This document shows positions 38,960-52,400 of a stretch of 64,000 bases of DNA, piece after piece (position 1 is the stretch's first letter; every line of letters begins with the position of its first letter). This DNA comes from Parus major. Lineage: Eukaryota; Chordata; Aves; Passeriformes; Paridae. The notes under the pieces were generated by a model, which saw nothing but the letters and a program-made list of their open reading frames with translations, did no database searches and was not told the DNA's origin. Position numbers and translations under genes: made by a program. The stretch spans positions 98,205,781 to 98,269,780 of the forward strand of contig NC_031768.1 in the NCBI RefSeq assembly GCF_001522545.3, given 5' to 3'.

Positions 38960-40460
38960 TATTTTAAAAAATAGAAAATGCTTCAGTCGTTTAGGCTGTG
39001 CATTTCCTCCTGAGGGCTGTGCCGTGGAAAAGCTGGTGCAGAGCCTGTCGGACAAGTCTGTCGAGGCACAGCGTGGGTTAAATTAATAGCCTCACGTGTT
39101 GACGCTGTCCTGCCTTCCCGGCAGGAGCAAGGGCAATTTAGAAAGGATTTTTATTAATTAAAAGTTGTTTTTACTTAAAGTGTTTTTACTTAAGTGTTTA
39201 CTTTTAAGTGTTATAACACTCAAGTGTTATAGCTTTTTGCAGAAAAAATGTGCTGTAGAGGAAGTTTGTTGAATGAAATGTTACTTCTTTTCTGAACAAG
39301 TTGAATGCTAAGTTGCAGAAGTTCATAATTCTGCTGTTGATGAAGTGGCTGCCAAGCAGCCATCAAAAATTGGGTCACCTGCCCTAAGAGTATACTTAAG
39401 CAAACATGCTCGTGTTTGTAAATGGCTTTTCATACAAAACGTCCTCTGTGAGTATCGTGCCTCAGCTCTCCCCAGCTTAATTTTTCTCTCTGATTCTCCT
39501 GATCTGGCCTAATTTTTTGGCTGTGACAGCTCCGAGCAGACAGTTGTGCTCTGGGGCTGGTGTGCTGCCAAGTACAAGCAAAGAAATGGATTTGGAAAGG
39601 TGGATTGATACAGATTTAGTGCTGGTTGTGTTTACGTGAAGGGTGGACAGCAAGGTTATGCTAGCCCACAAAGATTGCAGAGAATTGATTTGGAACCCTT
39701 TTAGCTTCCTTGTTTTCATTGTACAACATATGCTGAGTTTTAAGTATACCTGAGATTTTTGAATGATCTTTAGTAAGGTAAGTTACAAGGGCTACAGACG
39801 AGAAACTAAAAATGTCCTACCACATGTGCAGTAGTTACCTATCTGAAGCCAAGCTCTTGGCTTAGGACTCTGTAGTGGTAAATCAGCCTTGTTGAGAAGG
39901 GTCCATAGGTATAGTAGATAACAGACCCCATCTGAATTATTTGATATGTGGGGAAGCTGATGATAAATCTTCTCCAGTAAAGAAACTGAAAAATTTGAAT
40001 TCCCATTGTCTGTATATTTTCAAATATGTTAATAGCCTTTTGCTTGTGTCAGACTTCATCAAACACACAGGGAATTTGCAGTAAACAAAATGAAAAGGTT
40101 GCAAATGCTTCAGGATTTAACTGGGACAAAACCAATTCCTTTTCATAAAATCACTGTGGTGTTTAAGTCCTTAAGGTTTATAGGATTTTTGATACTGAAC
40201 TTTCCAGTCTTATTATTTTCTGCAATGATTTTGATTTAACATTTTAAATAATTTGAGTTTTTTAACTCTGTGATCTTTTCTATTCAACAGTTACAATTAC
40301 ATTTTAATGTTAAAATATAGTTAATTTTTTTTGTTTGGAAAATGTCAAATTAAAACAAGTTAATTCACCTCAAGGGACAGCTTGGCCATAGAAATAACTT
40401 GTGTAGCAATGAACAAGGAAAACTAAAACTACTTTCTAATCTTACTGTTTTTCTTTGTTA
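38960..40460 (+). other. USP16: USP16 intron 1
   Basis: No coding exon or transposon is seen. The stretch contains a cluster of TYAAGTG motifs and a 14-bp perfect palindrome at 39207-39220. It ends in the acceptor TTTCTTTGTTAG at 40461. Confidence 0.7.
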
Positions 40461-40496
40461 GGTCCTTCCTTTTAGGAACAATTACATACAAAAAAT

Positions 40497-43400
40497 ATGG
40501 GAAAGAAACGCATCAAAGGCAAAACTGCACAGTCTGATGAGTCTCCAGATATGCTGGGTATGTTTCCTTGGAGAAGTCTGTGGACCTAATGTTTCTTTTA
40601 ACCTCAAAGAAAGCTTGAAAGCTGATTAACATTAGAAGGCCTTCATACTAGTCACTTGCTTTGAAGTCTCACTTACAAAATCTGGATTTTTAATTGAAAC
40701 TCAAGTCTAAGCAAGAAATACTGTTGTCATGACTTTTCTAAGTATGCTAGAAAATAATAATCCTGTCTTGAAAACTGAGATTAGTTTCTGTTTTTTAAGG
40801 AAACTCAAACACACAGTTCTTTACTGATACAGATTGTGTAAAATTACTCAGAATATAAAGGGTTTGTGGAGTCAGCCTCCAAGCTCAGGTTGCACTTTCC
40901 TAGTGAAAATTTGTTGCAGAAAATTCTTGCTTTAGCAGGAAAACTTGTGGCTTTTGTGTAGAAATACTTTTGTGTAGAAATTTGTCTTTATTCTTGCAGC
41001 TAATTTGGTCCTAACTCTAGACACTTCAGCTCCCATAGTGTATTTTGGTTAAAACCTCTTAACCTCTTCTTTCTGTTCTTTTGCTCCTAATCAGAGATAC
41101 TAAGTTTTATTCTTTGGCTCCACTGGATCCCACCTGTGCAGATATTTTTATTTTTTTTTTTGGTCTTGTTTATCCTGGTTATGGTAGCTTTTGTTTTTAC
41201 TTGTGTTGTGTAGCATTCTCTTCTACCACCTTATTTGCCAAGTCACAGATTGTGTCTTTCTCATCTTTTTTGTTGATCCCAGCTGGGGGAGTGAGTTGAA
41301 CCAGGTTAATTTAGCTGGGAGAGAGCACTCGGAGTTTGAGGAAGCTTGGTGGGATGTTTAAGTCCACTCTGCTTTGGTTTCCTGATTGTCCTGATCTTCT
41401 CGTGCTAGCTTCTGTCTCTAAAGAATGCCTTTTTTAGCTGCTTTTGTCTGGTTTGGTTCTTGGGGGTGTTGGGACCTTTTTTGTTTCCTGGTGTCAATGT
41501 CTACTGTAACTGTTTCTCTTTTTCTCCTGCAAAGAGATCAGTTATGTTCTAACTGCTGCTGTCATCTTAATTTTTTGCCTGTAAATAGGTTATCTTACGA
41601 TGACAGAGACCTGTAAACCCACATATGGAACTATGACTGATCATGAATGTTCTACTGTAACATGAATAATTCCACTGTAACAGTAGTTGCCAGGTTTTTT
41701 GTTTGTTTTTTAAATGATGACTTTGAGGTTGTAGATGAAGCTTATGTTTTTCAGAAAGGCTAAGAGAATGCTGAATATCTATGTTTGTTTCTTGTTGGCC
41801 AGCATTTGCACTTTGATAAAATCCTGTAATCTTGGACAGGAACAGAACTGTAGGTACAAGAATTTGCACCAGTTTCACCTTATGCTAATAGAAGTTTGCA
41901 ATCTTAAAGCTGTAATCTTGCCTCAACAAAGATGGATTCAGAGCTGTTACACTATCTGAGCAATAAAAACACCTCAAAGTAAAGTTTATGATACAGCAAC
42001 AGTATACCCAGATTGTGCATGGTGGTAACAAAAAGTTTCATCCTGATACTATGATAAATTGTCAGTGTTTCTTTGGCTCTAGAAAGACTGCTTCAGCTTC
42101 TGGGTTTCTGCCTGTGTCTTCAGTGTTTGTATTTGTTATGCAATCTACATCCTTCTTGTGCTTTTTAATTTGTAGAACCTGTGTGCAAGCATTTTCGTAA
42201 AGGACTGGACCAAGGGCAAGTGAGAAGGGCACTGCACAATGTGGAGTGGCATGTTTGTCAGGACTGCAAGGCAGACAGTAAGACACAAGAGAAGGCTGAG
42301 GACAAGGAGACTGATGAAGGCACCTCGATATGGTTATGCCTAAAATGTGGCCATAGGGTATCTCTTTTGTTGTTAATTTGTCTTAATATCTTTCAGTGTC
42401 TTGTAATACAGTGGAACAAGAGAGTTTCTAATTAAACTCTTATATTCTTTTTTTTATTGTAAAGATGGTGCTACCTAGATGACTTTATATGCTTTAGAGT
42501 GTGATTTAAAAATATCTGCTCTAAATGTCAAATGAAGTACTTGGAAGATGGTCCAAAGTCATTTAGCAGGCTTAAGGCTAAAACACCATCTTGAGGATTG
42601 GCTTTCCTAGAAAGTTTGATTATTTTTTTTTTGCTGAGAAAATGAAAATGCTCCTAATCTGTCAATTTTTAAAAGATTTTAATGCTCACTTTAGTTCATG
42701 AAACTTACAACTCTGCATGCTGAAGTGGTTTTGGTTCTGTTTTATTCTTTCAGGGATTCAGACTGAAATTCATTCATTAAATGTTCAGTCTCATAGCAGC
42801 TTTATTTTTCACCCAGTAAATTATCCATCTGCAGAAATAAGTATTTTGAAGTAGATAGCCATCTATTGATCCCAATTAGTTGAACATAATTGAACAGTTT
42901 TTGTTGTAACACTTTGTTTTCATTCTGACTTTATGTATGTTTCATTGACAGTCAAATGGATTTTGTGACACTTGTGGTTATCAATATTGTAGGGCTGTGA
43001 CAGAAATTCTCCAGACCAGCATGCTTTAAAGCATTATGAAACACCAAGATCAGATCCCCACTGTCTGGTTCTCAGTTTGGACAACTGGAGTGTGTGGTGA
43101 GTTTGTCAGGCAGCACAAGACAGAGCTGGAGGGCAACAGAGGCTAGAATATAATTTGTCCTTTCTTTGTGAATTCTGAGATTTATCTCTAGATATATATT
43201 CAAGTGTTTCCAGACATGTAATTTCCAGCAGTCTTTGCTGAGACTTGTGCAGTAAGTGTTATTTTCTTGTAAAATTTATGATTAGAAAATTTTCATAATT
43301 AAGGTTGAACTTGACCAACTAGTAAAAATGGTTGACTTCATATTTTACTGCTTTTACTTGGTCAGAATACTGACACATGAAAACAAATGTTGATCTGTAG

Positions 43401-46400
43401 CTCTAAATCTTAAGTTTCAACCCTGGGAGAAGGCTCTTTCTGATATGCACTTGGTGACAACCTTACTTTTATCTCCTCAGTAAATACATTTTTTTTTAAT
43501 ACCACATATAGACAGGAAGTGCCACTAGAATTACAAGGTGCTACTGGATCAAGCAATACAAAATCCATGTCCCTGGTAGTTTTTGCTTCTCTCAAAAGCC
43601 ATTACACACTTGTATATATAAGGGGAACCCTAATTTTCTAAACTGTGCTATATAGAAATACTGTACTTGACATAAAGAGTTTTGCTTAGTGATGTGGTTT
43701 TGCAACTTAGTATCTGTCATTATATTAATTTTACATAACATTATCTATTTACTTGATCACACTTAGCACTTACCTGTAATGATCGCTACTTTTAATGAAC
43801 TCTAGAATGGAAATGGACTTTATTAGTAACATTATTACTAATGAACTACTGAACTTCTCTTTGTGAATTTAAATTACTGTTAAAATTGTGGGTTTGAAGT
43901 GCTCTATTTTCCCTGCTTTTTAATAGAAATACTTGCAAATGAGAGGAAGTTCTCGAAGTAAGATATTTTGGCTTCCTTCTAGAGTTTCTTGGTTGTATTA
44001 ACTTGAGCAAGAAATTATTCAAAGATCAGTATATTGGCTATAAATTAGTTATAAATCAAACTCACAGTCAAGAATTGTATTTCACAGTGGGCCTAATACA
44101 AAAAGTCTGATCAAAACTGCTTTTGCTTTTATTAATGATATGGATATGTGACCAAATTTCTCTGTAGTGTCCATGCACATGTGGTTCAAATTGGATCTAA
44201 ATAATTACTGTTAAGAGTTTAAAGACATGTTTTGGAGAAGAAAGAGAATTCTAGAAATTCATTAAGTTCTGCTCTTTTGGGTTTACCAGTGCTGTTGTAT
44301 TGATTTTCAGTGCTGCTCAAATGGCCATCACTAACAAAATCTTTTCCAATCCCTCGATTCTTTCAAGGTTGTCTGTAATTTTTTTGACAGGTAGAAGGTT
44401 ATGGTGTTAAAACACACCATGGAAGTAACTATCCTTTGTTATTCCAGGAGTGAGAATGTCCATTTTTATGATTAACCAGATACACAATAGATAAAAAATC
44501 AATAAGTTGAGCCAATTTTTTTAATGAGATATGAGGAAATGTGATGACTTTAGCTAATGCTAGAGATTTGGGGAAATGCTTTGCTGCAGACTTCTTCTGC
44601 TTTTAATGTAAGAAAATTGAGTGACTTATGGTAATCCTGAAGTCTGCCTAAGAACTGTAATTGGTGTTTTCCAAAATGCAGAAGGATCAGTACCTTTTGC
44701 AACTTCTTCATAGAGTTGATTAAGTGGAATTACAAAATTGGTGTGTTTGAAACTCCTTCAGCTGTTTGTGTTCTGTCAGGGTTCTACTCTTTCCAAGCCT
44801 TTATGACCACAGCTTCTCCAACAATTTTCTCTAAAGCAGATTACTGGCATAACCATATACTTCTTTGTTCATAAACAGACAAACAGGGTTTGTGTCAGCA
44901 GTAGAAGAGCAAATACAAGATTTAAGAGTGGACCCTTGAATTAATTCTTATCCAACTTAAATACAATTAAGTATTTGCTTGACTAGAATATTCAAAATAT
45001 TTCCCATGCCATAATATTCATAAGTCATTTCCTTTAGGACCTGATATCTTAGTTTCTTGATTTTTGGCAAAATTTTCCAAGCTTCTTTTTGTTGCAGCAG
45101 AGTTTCTAAGCACATATTTTTAAAGTTTAATTTATACTTGTAAATTGCAACCACCAGTCACCTTACACTAAACCTTGTAATTCTGTAACTTTGTGTAATA
45201 AATTGTGTCAAACAAGTAAATAGTTTAGGATTTTTAAATACTAGAAAAAAAAAATAGGATTAATTGTTTTCTTTTGGGGGCGGCGGAGACAGGTGCTACC
45301 AATGTGATAATGAAGTTCCATATAAAACTTCAACCCTTTTGGGCCAGACTGTGGATTTTGTTAGAAAACAAGTTGGTATTGACTCATCACATGCAGGTAA
45401 GTAATTATAGTATAGATACAGTCAATCAGAAGGTCTCCTAAGTGTTGGAGACAGTACTATAAATTCAGAATTTATACTAAATTAGATTTAGCATCTTATA
45501 GTAAAGGGAAAAACTAATTTCTCCCCTTTTTTTATCTTTGTCACAATTCTGATATCATAAGTAACATCCTAGCCGATAAGCCTAATTAGATCAGGATTTT
45601 GCTCAGCATTCCCTAAACTTTTACAGACAAGACATCCAAGACTAGGAGGAAAGGAAGTTTTACTGTGGCTCTTTTTAAAGTGTGACATTCAGTTTTTCTG
45701 TGAATAGGCATTTGAGTTTCAGTACTTAGGGTGCTGTGTTTATTCATCAGTGTTGCTCAGTCTGTCTTAAGATCTAAAGAAAAATTGGCCTTTCTTAAGG
45801 ATAATTTGATTTGATTTAAAGTTTTTTTGTGGGTATTTGTGAATGTATCAGAATGACTAAGTTTCCTGCTGTTAGAGCACATTTCCTAATGGAAGGAGTA
45901 GTATACAGAGCTTTTGTCACTGGGTCTGTACATTTATGATAGGCAGCTGCAGTGCTTTTAGAACTTTAAAATATTGTGTTCAGCCTGCAGTATATCTGTA
46001 AAGTATGATTGTTTAAAAGAAAACAAACACAGCAAAAACCTCCTAGTTTCCATAATGGCAAAACTGGTTTTGTACAAGGCATTTCCACTAGAAAAATTGG
46101 AAGAATTTGCATAAGAAAATAAATGCTATAACAAATGACTGTCAGGAATTCCAACACTTGAGTGCAATCACAGGCCTTGTGGGAAATGGAATACAAACAC
46201 CCTGCAATGCCACGTGGCTGTCTCTGAATTCAATTTTTTGAGAAAGCAGCTGAGGTTTTCCCACAGGGAGCAGAGTTTTTTAAGTGGTCAGTCTTTCTGA
46301 GACACAGAGTTGAACTTCATATCAGTTGCCAAGATTTTCTTCTTGGGTTTTAACTGGAAAATCAATGAATACCTGGGTGCAGTTGTTGCCTGTTTCATGT

Positions 46401-49400
46401 GTTCCGTGTGTTGTTGTCCATCTATCTGTTTCTTGTCCTAAGATTGTATTGTCTGTTTTCCTTGCTTTCTCTGAACTTGTGTTACTTGATTTTAAAGATA
46501 GTATTAGCTCTCAGCTGTATTTACTAGAAACCTAATCAATAGCTGACTGCCAAACTGGAAGAACCAGTGTGGATGTTATTTTGAAAACTGCCTGTAACTC
46601 CCTTAGAACATTATTAAACAGGCTGTTGAAATTTTCAGCAATACACCAAAATAATTTGGGGGAAAATATTTTTAACTCATCTTGAAGATTAAACCTTTCA
46701 GTATCATCTGTTTAGGTGCATGAAACGAATATGAGAATGCTTTGACAGTGGGAGCCTGTTTAATTTTGTGGAAAGCCCTCACATAGGTGATTTTCACAGG
46801 AATAAAGTTTAAGATAACACTTGAAGAATTTAAGAGGATGTTTGCATGAATGGCTTGTGGGCCAAGACATGTTTAATTTGCTTGCTAATTTGAAATGGGA
46901 TTTCGGGGGTTCTTGATTTGTTGTTTTTGTTCTTTTGTTGTGTTTATTTTTTAACTTCTACTACCTAGACAATTTAAGAACCCAAACCAGTAGTTTTATA
47001 TTAAAAAACTGAAGAATTAATTATCATGTGTATAAGCTCTAAACATCATGAATTGCTGCTGGCTGTAATAATCTTTTCTAGCCTATACCCTATGACTATC
47101 TTAATATGTGCTATGTTTTTATTATTTCAATAGAAAAACAAGAGAACAAAGAAGTTGAAAATAAAAAAGTAGAAAAAGACAGCAAAAATGAGCAAGAAAA
47201 AGAAGTTTCACTTAAAGAAGAAAATTCCCATTCAACTGCTAATGGAGAAGTCACTGTGAAAGGACTTAGTAATTTGGGGAATACATGTTTCTTTAATGCA
47301 GTGATGCAGGTACAGGACTTGCTGTTGTTTTTAGAAAAACTTTGAATAGGAAGAAAGCCACAAACAAAATGAAAAACATCCCACAACAACCCTGCCCCCA
47401 GCATTTTACAGTGACACAATTAGAATGTGTTTTTTTTATCTGCCAGGAATGATGGCATCTATCTAAAAATAGTGTGTTGGCCCAGAGAAATACAAAGAAA
47501 TGGAGCTGCAGGTTCAGACTTGCTCTGAGGGGAAATACAAGAAACTGCCTTGTCCTTGAGGGACAGCATTTTTTTACTGATATAAATTAAGCGTGCCAAC
47601 TTCTAGTTATTTTTTAAAAATATGAAATAGTCTGACACATCACCCTTGTGACCTCTTAGACTATAAGAGATTAGTACTCAAAGACCATGGGTGTTTATTG
47701 TAATAAAAATGTCCCTCTCAGGAACAGGAAATCAAAAGAAAATACTGGATGAACAAAACAAGATGAGCATGTTGCAGGCATTGCCATCTTGCGTGACTTG
47801 TTCAGCTAAGAAGTGTAGAATAAACTTGTTCTTCCATGTGTATTGAAACTGATGTGATCTTGTGCTCTTTGGCTCTTGATACTGAAGCTTTACTCAAACA
47901 AAATTCCCACTGTACTTGCAGATTTTAGTGAACTGGATTTGATTTATTTTTAAACACTTTTTAAACCCAAGTAAATACATACACAGTATATTATCCTTTG
48001 ATTTTTTAGAAACAGACACTGGTAAATACACTTGTCAAAAGATCAGTCTGTAGAAGAAAAATACATTTAGGGTTTCTGCACTATGAAGTAAGGTTTATAG
48101 AGGACACTGGAAGTCCCATTAGCTATCTGGAATGTACCTTTAAGTCTTAAACACAGATGGAAATTCTGAAGTGGTAGTTAACCACTTTAGTTCTGTGTTT
48201 GGGAAAATAAATTGCTACTAAACTGGTTGCTACAAATTCCATGACTAGCAGAGTTCAGCTGCCCTTCCTGTTGTCCCTGTTTTCCAATCTCTTTCTGTCT
48301 TGTATGTTCCACAGAATTTATCACAAACTCCAGTCCTGAGGGAGCTGCTTAAAGAAGCTAAAGTGCCTGGCACAACAGTTAAAATTGAGTCACCTGAGCT
48401 ATGCATGGTAATATGCTTTGACCTCTGTAGTGTTTGTCCTCACCTTCCAGTCTATTAAGGAAACAAGCAATACTTATCTGTCAATTTTAAAGCTGTTCCA
48501 TGTAAATACTAACAAGATTAAGATGTAAAATCATCAGGAGCTTCACCACTGATTTCCATAAAGCGCTTCTGAAGTCAGCAGAGGTATTTTGTTCAGACTG
48601 TAAGAGCAGTGATTCAATACTCTGTTGTAGGAGTGCTTGCATTACGATGATATTTCAAGGGTGAAAATGTGTAACTCTTGCTATACTGCCACTTGTCTAA
48701 ATGCAGAATAGGAAATTAGAGGCTGTCTGTAGAATTAACTTAAATAACACGCCTGTCACTACAGTTAGGTTTGGATGACAAAGAAAATACACAACCTTTT
48801 TTAAGAAATTGTGGTTTTTTCCTAGTAAAGGCAAGAAATCGAGACTTTGAACTAAACAATAAATGAGTTTTGCTATTTCATGATAAACCACATGTTTTTG
48901 TCAGGTTAATTCATTGCCATTTTGGAATTTTATGTATTCTATTTGACAATAATATTTTCAGGAACTGAAAAGGAAAAACTTACTTCAAAAGAATCTGGCA
49001 CTGAATTAAGGCAAAACAACTCTTATGCTTTTCTTTCAAACAGGAACCTCAGCTAATAAAACTGGACCAGCCAGGTCCTTTAACACTAGCCATGCATCAG
49101 TTTGTGACAGAAATGCAAGAGACAAAAAAAGGCGTAGTGACTCCTAAGGAACTTTTTGCTCAGGTTTGCAAAAAGTGAGTATCTGTACAAAGTGCATGTT
49201 ATAAAGAGTATGAAAATGTTTGTTGTCTCAGACTGTTGGTTTTTCCTCTTTTTTTGTGTCTAACTCAAAACACACCATATAAAATTTGTACAATACTTAA
49301 CAGTTTTTGAAAGAAGAGCAAAATATAAATAAATAGCAGTAAAATGAAAGATACTCAGTAACATACCATACTGAGTAGCTAGCATCATATTTTTAGAAAA

Positions 49401-52400
49401 TAAGATGTATAGACGCTTGTTGCTTTTATATCAATACATTCTGGAGACTTTGTCTATGCATGTTTGGAATGAATTGTTTTTTGCTTTATCTCTGAGTTCA
49501 GTTATACTTTACAATTTCATTTAACAGAGCAATACGATTCAAAGGTTATCAGCAGCAAGACAGTCATGAATTGCTTCGTTACTTACTTGATGGAATGAGA
49601 GCAGAGGAAATCCAAGTGAGTGCTAGAGTCATAGTTGTGCATACCTTTCTTCTTCATGTCCCAGACCCAGACTCTTTCCTCTGCTTAGGGGAGAAAGAAC
49701 ATACTTTCTGAGATATGTCAGCCTCTGTAGCATGGTTGTGCTATCCATAGTACTCACTTGAAGCATATTAGCAAAGATAACTCACAAAAAAATGTGGGTT
49801 TGGAACATGTGTAGTCTCTCTAAAGAATGTCTTCATTTCTGAAACAGACTGGTAGAAATTCTGTAGGGGTTTCTTGCCAGTTTTAATTTGGGCAAGTATT
49901 TCATCCTTAGACTGATTTTCTTACATACTCATTGGAACATGATGGTTGCAACTTCTCAGTTGATTTATTTTTTTCTTTTAATATCTTCAGGAACTGTTGT
50001 GTGGTTCTACAGGTACTTGTGTTGTTTGTATTGATTCTCTTAATTGGTGAAGATTATACTTTTTCTTCTATCTGAAACACATCATAAAATGAAGTAGTTA
50101 ACTGAATTAGTTTAGGAAATTTTACAGAGTATATTTGTTTTGAAAATTTCAGCAAATAAGTGTTGGAATACTAAAGGCGCTGAGTGACTCTAACAAACAA
50201 AATGAAGAAGAACTTAAAAAGAAAATTAAAGGTAAAATTATCACAGCATCAGTAATTTGTAAAATCTCTTTTTTTTAAAGTATATAAAGTAACATTAATA
50301 GTATCAACTAAAAGATACATGTTTACTTGTTAAACTTTATGCCATCTCCTGAGTATGCGTGTGTTAGCTAGAATAACAGGGTCAGTATTTTTAATCTATA
50401 TTTAAATGTTTTGTTGAAATGTCTTGGTGGCATTTTCTTCTTGATAGGATAAGAGAGAGTTGATTCTGTAGACATCATACATTAAAATATGTTTGGGCCA
50501 TGATTAATCATTCAAACATGTAAGAAATAAAAATACTAGTATGTGAATATAATTTATGCAGCTGCTAATAGTCCATTGTTACTTAACAGTAATATAAAAA
50601 AAGAACCAAACAGTGAACAGAAGGATTTTAAACTTTTCAACATGACTTAGGAGATGAGCTACCAATTTAAATTCAAACTGTGTTACTCTGAAATTACAAC
50701 TTGAAGAAAATGGTTGTGTTTGTCAGACAAAAGTTGGTGCTTGTTTTTTAAGTTCAGATAGTTGTTTCAGTCTTGAGAGAAAACAGGAATTCTTAGTGAA
50801 ATGCAGTATTTCTGAGAAAAGAGGGAAATGCATTTGAGCAGAGAAAGTGGTAGAGGTATGGTTTAACCCAGCTGTGGTCTGCAAATGTGTTTTCACCCCC
50901 ATTCTTTTGATACACAAAAGATTCTTAATTTAAGAATCTTGCTGTACTTGCTATCCTGAGGAAACCAGAACAGGTCAACATGCTCCATCATATACTTTGC
51001 ATGTTATATTCTCCATTTTCATTTGGTATGTTGTAATGAAATTGGTTGCCAGTGTATTGTATATAATATTTTTAACTTTACTATTTACTTTTTGAATTCT
51101 CAGAATACGAAAAGAAAAAGGGAATACAAAGTTTTGTAGATCGAATCTTTGGGGGAGAATTAACCAGCACAATTATGTGTGAGGAATGCAGAACTGTAAG
51201 TAAAGTGCCTGCTCTGAATGACCTAGAGTATGTATGACCTACAGTTATGTCCTGTAATCTGCAGGAGAAGCCCAGAGTGACTGTATGTAGAAATAAGACT
51301 TGACTAGCTGCATGCTTTTCAAAAAGGAGTGTGATTTGTCTGGAATTTTTTCTTGCCTTGTGTTTTTAAAGATAATCTTCCAGTTCCTTTCAAAAGCCTT
51401 CCAGAAAAAGAGGTCAGCAACAGCAAGCTGCCCCTGCCAGAACTCCCTCCTAGATTCCCAGTGAACACCTTCCAGATCATAGAGTAAATTAGTTGTTATG
51501 GGGCCCTACCTTTTTTTTACTCAGGAGATTACATTTTCCCCTCTCCCAGAATGAAAAAACCATGGGATTGCCAGGAGGACAGCTAAGAAGGCATTACTGG
51601 GATAATACATCCTGAGAATGAAGTAATTGAGTGCATTAACAAATGGGCTAGTTGAATATCATGATAGATTACAAATGTGAGGCTCTTAGGCCCTAAGCTG
51701 CAGTCTCACTAGATAACTGAAATTCATCAAAATATTTCCTGTTGATTTCTGTGTTAATGTGACTGCTGGATTTTTGGTCATTGAAAGCTATTTGTGGACA
51801 TAAATGAGCTGTGTTTTACAGTTGTGTGCACAAGTGAAAGCAGGCCTTGAATGCAAACATGCAAATGCACCTATTGACAGCAAGCCATCTGCTTCCAAAC
51901 AAAATTAAATTTGGCTCTTGATTATTCATTTAAAGGTGTCCTTGGTCCATGAGTCTTTCCTTGATTTGTCGCTTCCTGTACTAGATGTTCAGGTAAGAAA
52001 CAGTACGTAGGTGCTTTTCAGCTTATACATATTTTTTGTTTATGTGAAAACACTTATTATTCAGTCATTAGGAAGAGCATTTAAACTTCTACTTTTTTGC
52101 AAAAGTATCTTTTTCAAGTCAAAATTGCACAGAAAGGTAGAGAAAAAGATTTTTCATGAGAACCATTCTTGTAAGTTGTGGCTCATAAATTGTCTCTGGG
52201 AAATCATACAGGTTGTTTGAGTTCTTTGGGGGTTTGTTTCCACTTTTTTCATCCATTTTTCTGCACCAAGTACCAGAATACTTCTCCTAATATTCAGGTT
52301 ATGGAATAAAGTTAAGAAATGCTGATAGGATAGTATGTGAATACTTATTTGATCAATCTCCAGTCACTCAAAGTATTTGATTTGCTTTGTGTTTTGTATT

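Larger units (their letters stand above)
38200..38960. promoter_or_regulatory. CpG-island bidirectional promoter of RWDD2B and USP16
   Basis: This G+C-rich, CpG-rich stretch separates the first coding exons of the divergent genes RWDD2B (minus) and USP16 (plus). It holds an NRF1 palindrome GCGCATGCGC at 38430-38439, an E-box CACGTGAC at 38441-38448, an ETS core CCGGAAG at 38471-38477 and two facing CCAAT boxes at 38718-38765. There is no TATA box. The non-coding first exons should lie here, but several donor sites compete, so their limits are not fixed. Confidence 0.8.

Noticed and set aside
38493..39086. 197-residue plus-strand open frame in the USP16/RWDD2B CpG island
   Set aside because: It has CpG-island composition, crosses likely first-exon donors, and shows no recognisable domain.
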